From: Mesorhizobium comanense
GTDB lineage: Bacteria > Pseudomonadota > Alphaproteobacteria > Rhizobiales > Rhizobiaceae
Assembly: GCF_005503535.1 (NCBI RefSeq)
Contig: NZ_SCNN01000001.1
Location: forward strand, 372,001-436,000
DNA length: 64,000 nt
Direction: 5' to 3'
The notes below the pieces were generated by a model that had not been told where the DNA came from, did no database searches, and saw only the letters and a list, made by a program, of their open reading frames with translations. The position numbers and the translations under genes were made by a program. Each line of letters begins with the position of its first letter. The first letter of the stretch is position 1. Positions 8,487 through 16,862 of this stretch are shown here, one piece after another.

Positions 8487-8909
8487 TCAGCCACTCTTGC
8501 CGGTGATGCTGGTGACCTTCTGGATGAATTCGTTGATCGCGCGGTCGAACGCCGCATTCTGCTTGTCGTCGCCGAAATCAGGCACGACAAGTGATACATG
8601 CCTTGTCTTGCGCATGCCTGCCGCGAGCGAGATCTTGCCCGGATGCGCCTGATGGTAGGCGGCAAGGAACTGGTCGCGCTCCGCCTGGCTGAAATGGCAG
8701 ACGGAAAAGATAGCCGGCAAATGCTTTGACGGGATGGGGATCGAATAGGCCGGGCTCGATATCTGCGTGACGAAGCTGCGATGCTTTCCGAGCGCGTCGG
8801 CAAGACGCTGGCGCATGCCGGACGGCCGCTGGTCGATGACCTGCGACAGGATCGTCTTGTAAGCGCGGATCGCCTCCTCGGAACCGGGTTCGGGTGTGCT
8901 GTCGACCAT
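8487..8909 (-). CDS. Conserved hypothetical protein in the dihydroxyacetone operon
   Basis: This 140-residue soluble protein lies 9 bp after the enzyme I gene and 40 bp before dhaK, so it is surely in the same transcript. Residues 28-60 (SGMRQRLADALGKHRSFVTQISSPAYSIPIPSKHL) have the spacing of a Cro/C1-like helix-turn-helix (LADALGKHRSFVTQI), and the rest is mixed helical with no known domain. I recall similar proteins in other rhizobia, but no function. A DNA-binding regulator of the operon is possible and unproven. Regulation through the nearby PTS proteins would fit its position equally well. Confidence 0.72.
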   Translation of the reverse strand: MVDSTPEPGSEEAIRAYKTILSQVIDQRPSGMRQRLADALGKHRSFVTQISSPAYSIPIPSKHLPAIFSVCHFSQAERDQFLAAYHQAHPGKISLAAGMRKTRHVSLVVPDFGDDKQNAAFDRAINEFIQKVTSITGKSG

Positions 8910-8918
8910 GTAAGCCGC

Positions 8919-10505
8919 CTAGACCGGGACTTCTGATATGGCCGCCTTGGCCATTGCGAGCTGGGCTGGCGCGACGGACAGATCGCGCAGGCCGGCTTCG
9001 ATCAGCGCCGGTATGGAGGCAGGGTCGCCGCCGGCATCGCCGCAGAGGCTGACCGCAATCCCATGCTCGCGGCCAAAGACTGCCACCGAACCGATCAGCC
9101 GCAGGACGGCGGGATGAAGGACACTGTTGAGATGCGTCACGGCCGCATTGTCCCGTGCCGCGGCCATCACATACTGCGTGAGGTCGTTGGAGCCGATCGA
9201 CAGGAAGGCGACGCCGGCGAACGCCTCAGGCGCGATCGCCACCGATGGCACCTCGACCATGATGCCGAGCGGCGGCATCAGTTGCGCGACGCCGCGCGCG
9301 ACAAGGCCGGCCTGCTCTTCCGCGAACAAGGCGGCCGCGCGCGCATATTCCTCGGCCATGGCGATCATCGGAAACATCACTTTCAGATTGCCGTGTACGG
9401 CCGCGCGCAGCAATGCCCTTATCTGGACGCGGAATATGTCGAGCCGCGTCAGCGACAACCTGATGCCGCGCAGGCCGAGGAACGGATTGCCCTCTTCGAC
9501 CGTGAAGCCCGGCACCGGCTTGTCGCCGCCGGCATCGACGGTGCGGATCGTCACTGGTTTCGCGCCCGCCCACTCCAGGACCTTGCGATAGGCGCGATAC
9601 TGCGTCTCCTCATCCGGCAGCGTCTTGCCGAACAGGAATTCCGTGCGCATCAGGCCGACGCCATCGCAGGTCGCGATATCGATGCCGTCGACATCGTCGG
9701 GGTAGGCGATGTTGACCTGGACACGCACGGCGGTACCAGCCCTGGTCTTCGCCGGCTGGGCCAGGAAGGTCCGTGCGTTGACCTGACGCCCGGCAAAGGC
9801 CGACAGCGCTTCCCGGAACGAACCGGTCTCCGTGGCTGAGGGGGCAAGGACGATACTGCCGTGTTCGGCGTCGAGCAGCGCGATGCCGGCGGGTGCTGCG
9901 GGCGGATCGACGAGCCCCACGACCATGGGAACACCGCGCGAGCGCGCCAGCATGGCGACATGGCTCGCCGCGCTGCCTGCCTTCAGTGCGATGCCGCCGC
10001 CGGCACTCCAGTCGGTCTCGAGGAACCGGGTCGGGGCGATGTCCTCGCCATACAGGATGGCGCCGATCGGCGCCGCGCCGCCACCGTCATCCGTCAGCGC
10101 GCGCAGCACCTGGTCCCTGATATCGAGCAGATCCGTGGCGCGCGCGCGAAAATAGTCCTGCTCCGAGGCCGTGTAGCCGGCGATCTCGGCATCGAGTGCC
10201 TGCCGCCAGGCGAGGTCGGCCGGCAGGCCCGAGTTGATCGCGGCGAAGGCCGGTCCGCTCAGCGCGTCGTCTTCCAGCATGGCGATGTGGAATTCCAGGA
10301 TGCCGGCGGCGTCGCTGTCGGAGGCTTCAACCATGGCGACCAGCCGGCTCACCGCCTTGCCGATCGCGGCTTGCAGCGATGTCCGCTCCTCCTCGGAACT
10401 GGCCTTGCCGGCGTAGGCGGCCGGCGGCCGGTCGATGTCGAACAGCGGCCCCTCGGCGTAGCCGGCCGAGGCAGGAATGCCCTGAAGCCTAAGCGGAGCG
10501 GGCAT
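8919..10505 (-). CDS. PTS enzyme I-like phosphoenolpyruvate-protein phosphotransferase (DhaM-associated)
   Basis: This 528-residue enzyme I takes phosphate from PEP and passes it to HPr. The phosphohistidine is His182 in AGSAASHVAMLAR, and the C-terminal PEP-binding barrel has SIGSNDLTQYVMAAARDN and LCGDAGGDP with the acid/base Cys. The start at ATG 10505 (MPAPLRLQGIPAS) gives the usual enzyme I N-terminus; longer forms add a non-homologous stretch. The start lies within the HPr gene (17-bp overlap), which suggests coupled translation. In E. coli these functions are fused into DhaM, whereas here they are separate proteins serving DhaM, DhaL and DhaK. Confidence 0.9.
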   Translation of the reverse strand: MPAPLRLQGIPASAGYAEGPLFDIDRPPAAYAGKASSEEERTSLQAAIGKAVSRLVAMVEASDSDAAGILEFHIAMLEDDALSGPAFAAINSGLPADLAWRQALDAEIAGYTASEQDYFRARATDLLDIRDQVLRALTDDGGGAAPIGAILYGEDIAPTRFLETDWSAGGGIALKAGSAASHVAMLARSRGVPMVVGLVDPPAAPAGIALLDAEHGSIVLAPSATETGSFREALSAFAGRQVNARTFLAQPAKTRAGTAVRVQVNIAYPDDVDGIDIATCDGVGLMRTEFLFGKTLPDEETQYRAYRKVLEWAGAKPVTIRTVDAGGDKPVPGFTVEEGNPFLGLRGIRLSLTRLDIFRVQIRALLRAAVHGNLKVMFPMIAMAEEYARAAALFAEEQAGLVARGVAQLMPPLGIMVEVPSVAIAPEAFAGVAFLSIGSNDLTQYVMAAARDNAAVTHLNSVLHPAVLRLIGSVAVFGREHGIAVSLCGDAGGDPASIPALIEAGLRDLSVAPAQLAMAKAAISEVPV

Positions 10506-10791
10506 GGTCCGCGCCTTCGTCGAAGTCGCGCCGCACCAGATCGACCAGCGCCTCGACGGCATCCCCGGCGTCGTCTCCGCTGGCCCTGATATGCAGCAGC
10601 GTGCCTTTCGGCGCTTTGGCCGCCATCACCTTGACGATGCTCTTGGCATCGAACCACGGCCCGTTGGCGGCCAGCGCAATTTCGATATCGGCGGCAAAGC
10701 TCTTGGCAAGCTTGGTGAATTTCACCGAGGGGCGCGCATGCAGACCCACCGCATGGGTGATCAGGATGGTCGCTTCGGCGCTTGCGGACAT
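10489..10791 (-). CDS. HPr family phosphocarrier protein (DhaM-associated)
   Basis: This 100-residue HPr-like protein has the phosphorylatable His18 in GLHARPS and a Ser in AKSIVKVM at the place of the regulatory Ser46 of other HPr proteins. The ATG at 10791 (MSASAEA) is preferred over an upstream in-frame start that would add seven residues. It carries phosphate from the enzyme I encoded just downstream to the EIIA-type DhaM encoded just upstream, the three activities that are one polypeptide in enterobacterial DhaM. Whether it also serves a wider PTS cannot be told here. Confidence 0.9.
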   Translation of the reverse strand: MSASAEATILITHAVGLHARPSVKFTKLAKSFAADIEIALAANGPWFDAKSIVKVMAAKAPKGTLLHIRASGDDAGDAVEALVDLVRRDFDEGADHARSA

Positions 10792-10812
10792 AGATCTAAT
10801 GTTCCCGTTCAC

Positions 10813-11202
10813 TCACGACGGCGACAATTCATGCGCCGTCGCCACAACTTCCCTGAGCGAGGCGCCGCCGGACGCCTCCGTCGCGGCCATGACGGCGCCC
10901 TCGACGATCGGCGCGTTGCAGACGATGATCTTCTGGGCACGTGGCTCGCCGATCATCTCCACCGCCATTTCCGAATTGGTCTCCGCGCCGCCGAGATCGA
11001 CCAGTATGGCGACACCGGCTTCCGACCAGGCCTTGTCGATGGCGGCCATGATCGCCTCGACACTGGTGCCGAGTCCGCCATGGCCGTTTCCGCCGCACCA
11101 TGCAAGCGGCACTTCGTCGCCGACCATCTGGCGTACCATGTCGGCGGTGCCCTCCGCGACCAGGGGCGAGTGAGACACGATCACGATCCCGACATTGCTC
11201 AT
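10813..11202 (-). CDS. dhaM: Dihydroxyacetone kinase phosphotransfer subunit DhaM (EIIA-Man domain only)
   Basis: This 129-residue EIIA-mannose-type domain has the active His11 in IVIVSHSPLVAEG and the downstream LVDLGGAETNSEMA loop. It rephosphorylates the ADP bound to DhaL. Unlike E. coli DhaM it lacks the HPr and enzyme I domains, which follow as separate genes. The start overlaps the end of dhaL by 4 bp, the usual coupling arrangement. Confidence 0.93.
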   Translation of the reverse strand: MSNVGIVIVSHSPLVAEGTADMVRQMVGDEVPLAWCGGNGHGGLGTSVEAIMAAIDKAWSEAGVAILVDLGGAETNSEMAVEMIGEPRAQKIIVCNAPIVEGAVMAATEASGGASLREVVATAHELSPS

Positions 11203-11870
11203 GCGTCTGCCTCGATGGCTTCGCCGACGCTGCGCACCAAGAGCGCGGTCGAGCGCGCGCCGGCATCCATGTGGCCGATCGAACGCTCGCCCAGGAACGA
11301 GGCGCGGCCGCGCAGCGCCTTCATCGGCACGGTCGCTTCGGCGGCCGCATCGGCTATTTCTGCGGTTTCGGCCGCCGTCTTCCCGCCGGCCAGGGCGTCA
11401 TGCACCGGCTGCAGCACATCGAGCATGGTCTTCTGGCCGACCTGCGACTTGCCGCGCGCCGCCACCGCTTCGATCGCCTTGCCGAAAGCCGCCGTCAAGC
11501 TGGCGCGATCGGGTTCAGCTGAAATCTCCTTGCCCAGCGCCAGGAACAATGTGCCGAACAGTGGGCCGGAGGCGCCGCCCACGGTCATGACCAGCTTGGT
11601 GCCGATCGCTTTCAGGGCCTCGGGCAACGGTTTTGCGCTGAAGGCGCCAGCCTCGGCTCGCACAGCCTCGAAGCCGCGCTTCATGTTCAGCCCATGGTCG
11701 CCGTCCCCGATCGCCTGGTCCAGCGCCGTCAATTCCTCGGCATGCACGGCGATGGTGTCCGCCGCAGCGTTGATCAGCCTGGCGAGATCCAATGCCGCCA
11801 TGTCTCCCGAATTCCCGGTTTCAGCCTTGAGGGCAGTAACGAAAGAACGCTCATTCGACAACTCAAGCAT
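11199..11870 (-). CDS. dhaL: Dihydroxyacetone kinase ADP-binding subunit DhaL
   Basis: This 223-residue DAK2-domain protein holds a permanently bound adenine nucleotide as phosphoryl carrier. The Mg-binding Asp triad is D51, D56 and D58 in ALDQAIGDGDHGLNM. A later GGASGPLFGT loop and GQKTMLDVLQP helix match the family. The first ~23 residues before MAALDLARLIN are not conserved in the family, so translation might start at the internal ATG. The gene begins 3 bp after the fused kinase stop and overlaps dhaM by 4 bp. Confidence 0.92.
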   Translation of the reverse strand: MLELSNERSFVTALKAETGNSGDMAALDLARLINAAADTIAVHAEELTALDQAIGDGDHGLNMKRGFEAVRAEAGAFSAKPLPEALKAIGTKLVMTVGGASGPLFGTLFLALGKEISAEPDRASLTAAFGKAIEAVAARGKSQVGQKTMLDVLQPVHDALAGGKTAAETAEIADAAAEATVPMKALRGRASFLGERSIGHMDAGARSTALLVRSVGEAIEADA

Positions 11871-11873
11871 GCG

Positions 11874-13517
11874 TCAGGCCGAAACAGGCTGCGCGGCTGC
11901 GGCCGCGAACACTTCGGCCACGGCGTGCGCGCCGGGGTCGACCACGCCTTGCAACTTGGTGCCGACATAGGCGGACCGTCCGGCCTTTGCCTTCTCCATC
12001 GCCGCCGTTGCCTCGGCGCCGCGCCGGGCTGACGCGGCGGCTTCCTGCAGTCCCTCGGCATCGAGCGCCTTGAGTGCCGGCTCCAACGCGTCGACCATGG
12101 TGCGATCGCCTGGTTTGGCGCCGCCGTAAAAGGTCATCCGCTCAAGCCCGGCAAGTAGCGCCTTGGCCATGCCCGCGCCACCGTCCCGTGCCTGCCCGGC
12201 GGCAGTGAAGAAGATCGACAGCAGCACGCCGCTGGAGCCGCCCATCGAAGCGCTCAATATGTCGCCTATCGCGCCAAGGGTCGCGGCGGGGTTGGCCAAG
12301 GGCAATGTATCGAGCCTCTCCAGAACGCTGCGCGCGCCCGCCGCCACCGTCGAGCCGGTATCGCCGTCGCCCGCCTTGGCGTCCAGCCCGTTCAATGCGT
12401 TTTCGAGTGAAATCAGCTTTTCGCAGACCGTGACGATCAGGTGCCTGGCTCCGGCATCCTGGCTCGGCTTGCGGGCAGCGCCTTGTCCGGCGGCCTTCGC
12501 CATGGCTACGAGCGTCGGCGCTGCAACGGGTTTTGCCGGCATCCAGGCATGCGGGCCGACCGGCGCCAGCAAGGCAGCCTCGCGCGCAGCGTCGAGCTTG
12601 ATCAGCGACAGCGAGAAGCCGTTCATGTTGAGCGCCGTCATCAGCGGGCCGGGACCTATCGTCAGCTTGACGGCACCGGCCAGCGGCGAGGCGAGCACCG
12701 CGTTGGCTATGAGCGACATCTCGAGCGGCGGCACCGAGCCGAGATTGTTGATCAGCAGGGCATGGGCGGCGTTTGGGTCGAGCCGCGCCGCCAGCCGCTC
12801 CGCCATGATCGCCACCAGTCGGTCGGCACTTTGCACCGCGATGCGCTCGACGCCTGGCTCGCCATGGATGCCAAGGCCGAGCTCGCCATCATTTTCGCCG
12901 AACCGGTCTTCGTGTGGCTGGCCGGGGATGGAGCAGGACGACAGCGACATGCCGAGCGAGACGATATCTTTCGCCGCCGACCGCGCCGCCGCGGCGATCT
13001 CGGTCAGGTCACGACCTGCTTCCGACAGATGGCCGGCGATCTTGTGCACGAACAGCGTGCCGGCGACGCCGCGCGGCTGGGCAATGTCCGGCAGCGCGAT
13101 ATCGTCGGCGACGATCACCATTTCGACACGGAAACCTTCGGCGCGCGCTTTTTCTGCGGCGAGGCCGAAATTCAGCCGGTCGCCGGTGTAATTCTTGACG
13201 ATCAGCAGGCAGCCGGCCGGACCGGTGACCGCGCGGATCGCGGCCAGCACGGCCTCGACGCTCGGCGAGGCGAAAATCTCGCCCGAGACCGCCGCCGTCA
13301 GCATGCCCTTGCCGACAAAGCCGGCATGGGAGGGTTCATGCCCGGCGCCGCCGCCGGAGACGACGCTGACCTTCGTCTTTTCCCAGCCGGCGCGCAGCAC
13401 GACCTTGATCTCGGGATAGCCGTCAAGGCGCGCAAGCTCGCCTGAGCCGATCGTGCGCAACAGGCCGTCCAGCGCCTCGGTGACGATCGTTTCCCTGCGG
13501 TTGAAAAAGTGCTTCAT
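11874..13517 (-). CDS. ATP-type dihydroxyacetone kinase family protein (DAK1-DAK2 fusion)
   Basis: This 547-residue protein has both kinase halves. The N-terminal DAK1 domain shows SGGGAGHEPSHAGF (His60), KNYTGD and GIHGEPG. The C-terminal DAK2 domain shows DAKAGDGDTGSTVAAG and GGSSGVLLSIFF. Fusions of this kind use ATP directly, as in Citrobacter and eukaryotic DHA kinases. The substrate may be dihydroxyacetone or a related triose or tetrose ketose. It follows the second ABC ATPase gene by 70 bp and precedes dhaL by 3 bp, so a free-standing ATP kinase and a PEP-dependent kinase are co-expressed. Confidence 0.9.
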   Translation of the reverse strand: MKHFFNRRETIVTEALDGLLRTIGSGELARLDGYPEIKVVLRAGWEKTKVSVVSGGGAGHEPSHAGFVGKGMLTAAVSGEIFASPSVEAVLAAIRAVTGPAGCLLIVKNYTGDRLNFGLAAEKARAEGFRVEMVIVADDIALPDIAQPRGVAGTLFVHKIAGHLSEAGRDLTEIAAAARSAAKDIVSLGMSLSSCSIPGQPHEDRFGENDGELGLGIHGEPGVERIAVQSADRLVAIMAERLAARLDPNAAHALLINNLGSVPPLEMSLIANAVLASPLAGAVKLTIGPGPLMTALNMNGFSLSLIKLDAAREAALLAPVGPHAWMPAKPVAAPTLVAMAKAAGQGAARKPSQDAGARHLIVTVCEKLISLENALNGLDAKAGDGDTGSTVAAGARSVLERLDTLPLANPAATLGAIGDILSASMGGSSGVLLSIFFTAAGQARDGGAGMAKALLAGLERMTFYGGAKPGDRTMVDALEPALKALDAEGLQEAAASARRGAEATAAMEKAKAGRSAYVGTKLQGVVDPGAHAVAEVFAAAAAQPVSA

Positions 13518-13587
13518 CGAATTCGTCCCGTATCCACAATCGTCATCGAACCGGCGTCCTCAGTTGGTGGGAACCGCAGGCAACCAG

Positions 13588-14601
13588 TCACATCAATCTC
13601 TGCCCATCGGCGCCGAAATAGAGCGGCGAACGGTAACGGATCATCACTCTGTCGCCTTGCGCCAGATCGGTATCGGGATCGGTCAGGGTTACCAGCTTCT
13701 TCGGCCCCACCGTTACATGCAGATGGTTCTGGTCGCCGAGATGCTCGACCCAGTCGACGACGCCGTCGGCATGGCCGTTGACAGCCTTCTCGATCGCCAG
13801 ATGTTCGGTGCGCGCACCGATCGTCCTGGTTCCGGCCGGCGCATCGGCGTCGGGCAACAGGCCGGCGGGGAGGAGATTGATTGCAGGCTGGCCGAGCCGG
13901 GCCGCGACGTGCAGGTTCGCCGGTTCGGAATAGATCGCCCTCGGCGTGCCGATCTGCACCAGCACGCCGTCGGCGAGGATGCCGATACGGTCGGCCATGG
14001 TCATCGCCTCGATCTGGTCGTGCGTGACATAGAGCATTGTCGCGCCGAGCTCGGCCTGGATGCGTTTCAACTCGAGCCGCAGATCGGCGCGCAGCTTGGC
14101 GTCGAGCGAAGACAACGGCTCGTCCATCAGATAGATCGCCGGTTTGCGCACCAGCGCGCGGCCGATGGCGACGCGCTGCATCTCGCCACCCGAAAGTTTG
14201 GTGGAGCGGTTGGCGAGTTTGTGGTCGATGCGCACCATCCTGGCCACTTCTTCGACCCGGCGGCGGATCTGGTCTTCTCCGGTTTTCCGCGCCGGCGAGC
14301 GCAGCGGGAAGGCGAGATTGTCGAAAACCGACAGATGCGGATAGAGCGAATATTGCTGGAATACGAAGGCCGTATCACGCTCGGCCGGCGACAGCGCGGT
14401 TGCGTCATGGCCGCCGATCTCGATGGTGCCGGCGTCCGGCCGCTCCAGCCCGGCGATCAGCCGCAGCGTCGTCGTCTTGCCGGCTCCGGTCGGCCCTAGC
14501 AGTACGACGAATTCGCCGTCCGCTATGTGCAGATCGAGACCGTCGACGGCGACAGTGTCGCCATAGCTCTTGGTCACGTTCTTGATGTGGACGTCAGCCA
14601 T
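13588..14601 (-). CDS. ABC transporter ATP-binding protein (MalK/UgpC type), copy 2
   Basis: This 337-residue carbohydrate-importer ATPase has Walker A LLGPTGAGKTTT, the signature LSGGEMQRVAIGRAL, Walker B AIYLMDEPLSSLD, the H-loop VTHDQ, and a C-terminal MOP/TOBE-like domain from about residue 235. It overlaps the end of the first ATPase gene by 8 bp. Two different ATPases with two permeases suggest a heterodimeric motor, as in the rhizobial glycerol importer GlpST, though the binding protein here is not of the GlpV kind. Confidence 0.92.
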   Translation of the reverse strand: MADVHIKNVTKSYGDTVAVDGLDLHIADGEFVVLLGPTGAGKTTTLRLIAGLERPDAGTIEIGGHDATALSPAERDTAFVFQQYSLYPHLSVFDNLAFPLRSPARKTGEDQIRRRVEEVARMVRIDHKLANRSTKLSGGEMQRVAIGRALVRKPAIYLMDEPLSSLDAKLRADLRLELKRIQAELGATMLYVTHDQIEAMTMADRIGILADGVLVQIGTPRAIYSEPANLHVAARLGQPAINLLPAGLLPDADAPAGTRTIGARTEHLAIEKAVNGHADGVVDWVEHLGDQNHLHVTVGPKKLVTLTDPDTDLAQGDRVMIRYRSPLYFGADGQRLM

Positions 14602-15706
14602 GCCGAACTCTCCGCTCCGAGGCCGTATCGTGGATCGAGGTCCTCACCGCGCGGCCGGAGCCCCTTTCGAACAGGGACAGCCGCGCGCTGTTCAGCGTCA
14701 GCCCGACATGGTCACCGGCATTGAGCCGTATCTCGGCCGGCACCCGCGCCTTGATGATGCCGTCCGCCGTCTCCACGGCAACGATCTGCGTCGTGCCGAG
14801 ATATTCGGTGCCATAGATGGCGCCGCGCAGCTTCGAGGCATCGTCGAAGCGGATGTGTTCCGGGCGGATGCCGAGCGCCATGTCGGCCGGCGCGATGTCC
14901 TCGCGCACTTCCGGCACGGCGACCTTTGCGCCCTGGACGACGATCTCCCTGGCGCCCTTTGCCAGCCCGCCACCGAATTTGAGGAAATTCATCGGCGGCG
15001 AGCCGATGAAGTCGGCGACGAACATGGTGGCGGGGCGGTCATAGATCTCGCGCGGCGTGCCGAACTGTTCGATGACGCCGTGTTTCATGACCGCGATCTT
15101 GTCGGCCATCGACATCGCTTCCATCTGGTCGTGCGTGACATAGACCGTGGTGGCATGGATGCGGTTATGCAGCTCGCGCAGCTCATGCACCATGAGGTCG
15201 CGGAATTCGGTGTCGAGCGTGCCGAGCGGTTCGTCCATCAGGAAGCATTTTGGCCGCCGCACGATGGCGCGGCCGAGCGCCACGCGCTGGCGATCGCCGC
15301 CGGCAAGGCCGGACACCGATCTGTCGAGCAGATGGTCGATGCGCAGAAGCTTCGCCGTTTCCTCGACGCGGGCGCGGATCTCGGCCGACGGCATGCCTTG
15401 TGCGAGCAGCGGGAAGCCGATGTTCTTGCGCACATTCATGTGCGGATAGAGCGCGAACAGCTGGAAGACGAAGGCGATGTCGCGCTCGCGCGCCCTGAGC
15501 ATGGTCACGTCCTCGCCGCCGAGCAGGATCTGGCCGCCGGTCGGCAATTCCAAACCTGCGATCATGCGCAGGGTCGTGGTCTTGCCGCAGCCCGAGGGTC
15601 CCAGCATGACGAAGAACTCGCCATCCTCGACGACGAAGTTGGAATCCTGCACGGCGACGAAATCGCCGAAGGCCTTCCTCAGATTCTGAACACGGATCTC
15701 GGCCAT
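14594..15706 (-). CDS. ABC transporter ATP-binding protein (MalK/UgpC type), copy 1
   Basis: Starting at ATG 15706 (MAEIRVQNLRKAFGDF) this is a 370-residue importer ATPase. It has Walker A MLGPSGCGKTTT, signature VSGLAGGDRQRVALG, Walker B CFLMDEPLGTLD, H-loop VTHDQMEAMSMAD and a C-terminal TOBE domain. The ABC signature here reads GLAGGDRQR instead of the canonical LSGGQ(Q)QR, a mild divergence compatible with an asymmetric ATPase pair. It starts 2 bp after the small membrane protein gene and overlaps the second ATPase by 8 bp. Confidence 0.92.
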   Translation of the reverse strand: MAEIRVQNLRKAFGDFVAVQDSNFVVEDGEFFVMLGPSGCGKTTTLRMIAGLELPTGGQILLGGEDVTMLRARERDIAFVFQLFALYPHMNVRKNIGFPLLAQGMPSAEIRARVEETAKLLRIDHLLDRSVSGLAGGDRQRVALGRAIVRRPKCFLMDEPLGTLDTEFRDLMVHELRELHNRIHATTVYVTHDQMEAMSMADKIAVMKHGVIEQFGTPREIYDRPATMFVADFIGSPPMNFLKFGGGLAKGAREIVVQGAKVAVPEVREDIAPADMALGIRPEHIRFDDASKLRGAIYGTEYLGTTQIVAVETADGIIKARVPAEIRLNAGDHVGLTLNSARLSLFERGSGRAVRTSIHDTASERRVRHG

Positions 15707-15708
15707 GG

Positions 15709-15915
15709 CTATTCCGGGAATTTCGAGACGATGATGAACATCACCGTGCCGGCAAGCATGGTGATGAAGGAATAGGTGTAGAGCGACAGCGCGAAAGGCT
15801 GGAACAGCATCAGGAAGCCGATGGCGATCAGCGCCGTGGCGATGTTTTCCATCAGGCCACGCCTTGCCCAGCGCGGCCAGCGCGACTTGCGTTTGATCGT
15901 TTTGGTCATGCTCAT
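15709..15915 (-). CDS. 68-residue two-span membrane protein of the ABC operon
   Basis: A start codon overlapping the permease stop (ATGA at 15915-15912) opens a 68-residue protein: a basic head (MSMTKTIKRKSRWPRWARR), then two hydrophobic spans (about residues 26-41 and 46-63). Its position between permease and ATPase genes, with 4-bp and 2-bp junctions, shows it belongs to the operon. Rhizobial glycerol-transport operons carry a small DUF2160 membrane protein in an equivalent place, but the sequence does not look like DUF2160. An accessory or assembly role is inferred from position only. Confidence 0.8.
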   Translation of the reverse strand: MSMTKTIKRKSRWPRWARRGLMENIATALIAIGFLMLFQPFALSLYTYSFITMLAGTVMFIIVSKFPE

Positions 15916-16862
15916 TTGCGCACCGCGCCGAAGGTGATGCCACGCAGCAATTGCTTGCGCAGCAGGATGGTGAAGACGAGGATCGGCACCAGGAAGATGG
16001 TGGTGCCGGCGGCCACCGCCGGCCAATCCTGTCCGCCTTCGCCGATTATGGTCGGAATGAAGGGCGGTGCGGTCTGCGCCGTACCGGAGGTGAGGAGCGC
16101 GGCGAAGGCATACTCGTTCCAGGCGAAGATCAGGCAGAAGATGGCGGTCGCGGCGATGCCGGTCGTGGCCTGCGGCAGCACGGTTCGCCAGAAGGCCTGC
16201 AGCCTGGTATAGCCGTCGATCATGGCGGCTTCCTCATACTCGCGCGGAATCTCGTCGATGAAACCCTTCAGCAGCCACACCGCCAGCGAGACATTGACCG
16301 CGGTGTAGAGCAGGATCATGCCGAGCGCAGTGTCGGACAGGCCGAGTTCCCGGTACATCAGGTAGATCGGAATGGCGACCGCGATCGGCGGCATGAAGCG
16401 TGTCGACAGGATGAAGAACAGGAGGTCGTCGGCCAGCGGCACCTTGAAGCGGGAGAAGCCGTAGGCCGAGAGCGTGCCGAGAAACACCGCGCAGAAGGTC
16501 GAGCCGAAGGCGATGATCAGCGAGTTGACGAAGCGCGGCAGGAAATTGGACGGCCCGGCGATCACCATGTTGCGCTTGCGCACCGTCTCGTCGCAGAAGC
16601 CGGTCGCCGGTCCGAGCGAGTTGATGTATTCCGACGTCTGCCTTGTGCGCGTCGTGAACAGGTTGCAGTAGCCCTCGATGCTCGGCTGGAAGACGATCTT
16701 GGGCGGATAGGCGATCGAATCGGGTGGCGTCTTGAAGCTGGTGGCGAAGATCCACAACAGCGGCACGATCGAGATCAGCGCATAGGCGATGATGATCGCG
16801 CCGGCGAAGCGCTTCGAATTCGCCGACGGGGCGACGACGGAATGGGCAGTGGTCAGGCTCAT
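15912..16862 (-). CDS. ABC sugar/polyol transporter permease (MalG type)
   Basis: This 316-residue inner-membrane permease has about six spans. The EAA loop, which docks the ATPase, is EEAAMIDGYTRLQAFWRTVLPQ near residue 215. The long periplasmic insertion after the first span (about residues 50-100) is larger than usual. It overlaps the other permease gene by 4 bp at its start and the small membrane protein gene at its end. Confidence 0.93.
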   Translation of the reverse strand: MSLTTAHSVVAPSANSKRFAGAIIIAYALISIVPLLWIFATSFKTPPDSIAYPPKIVFQPSIEGYCNLFTTRTRQTSEYINSLGPATGFCDETVRKRNMVIAGPSNFLPRFVNSLIIAFGSTFCAVFLGTLSAYGFSRFKVPLADDLLFFILSTRFMPPIAVAIPIYLMYRELGLSDTALGMILLYTAVNVSLAVWLLKGFIDEIPREYEEAAMIDGYTRLQAFWRTVLPQATTGIAATAIFCLIFAWNEYAFAALLTSGTAQTAPPFIPTIIGEGGQDWPAVAAGTTIFLVPILVFTILLRKQLLRGITFGAVRK

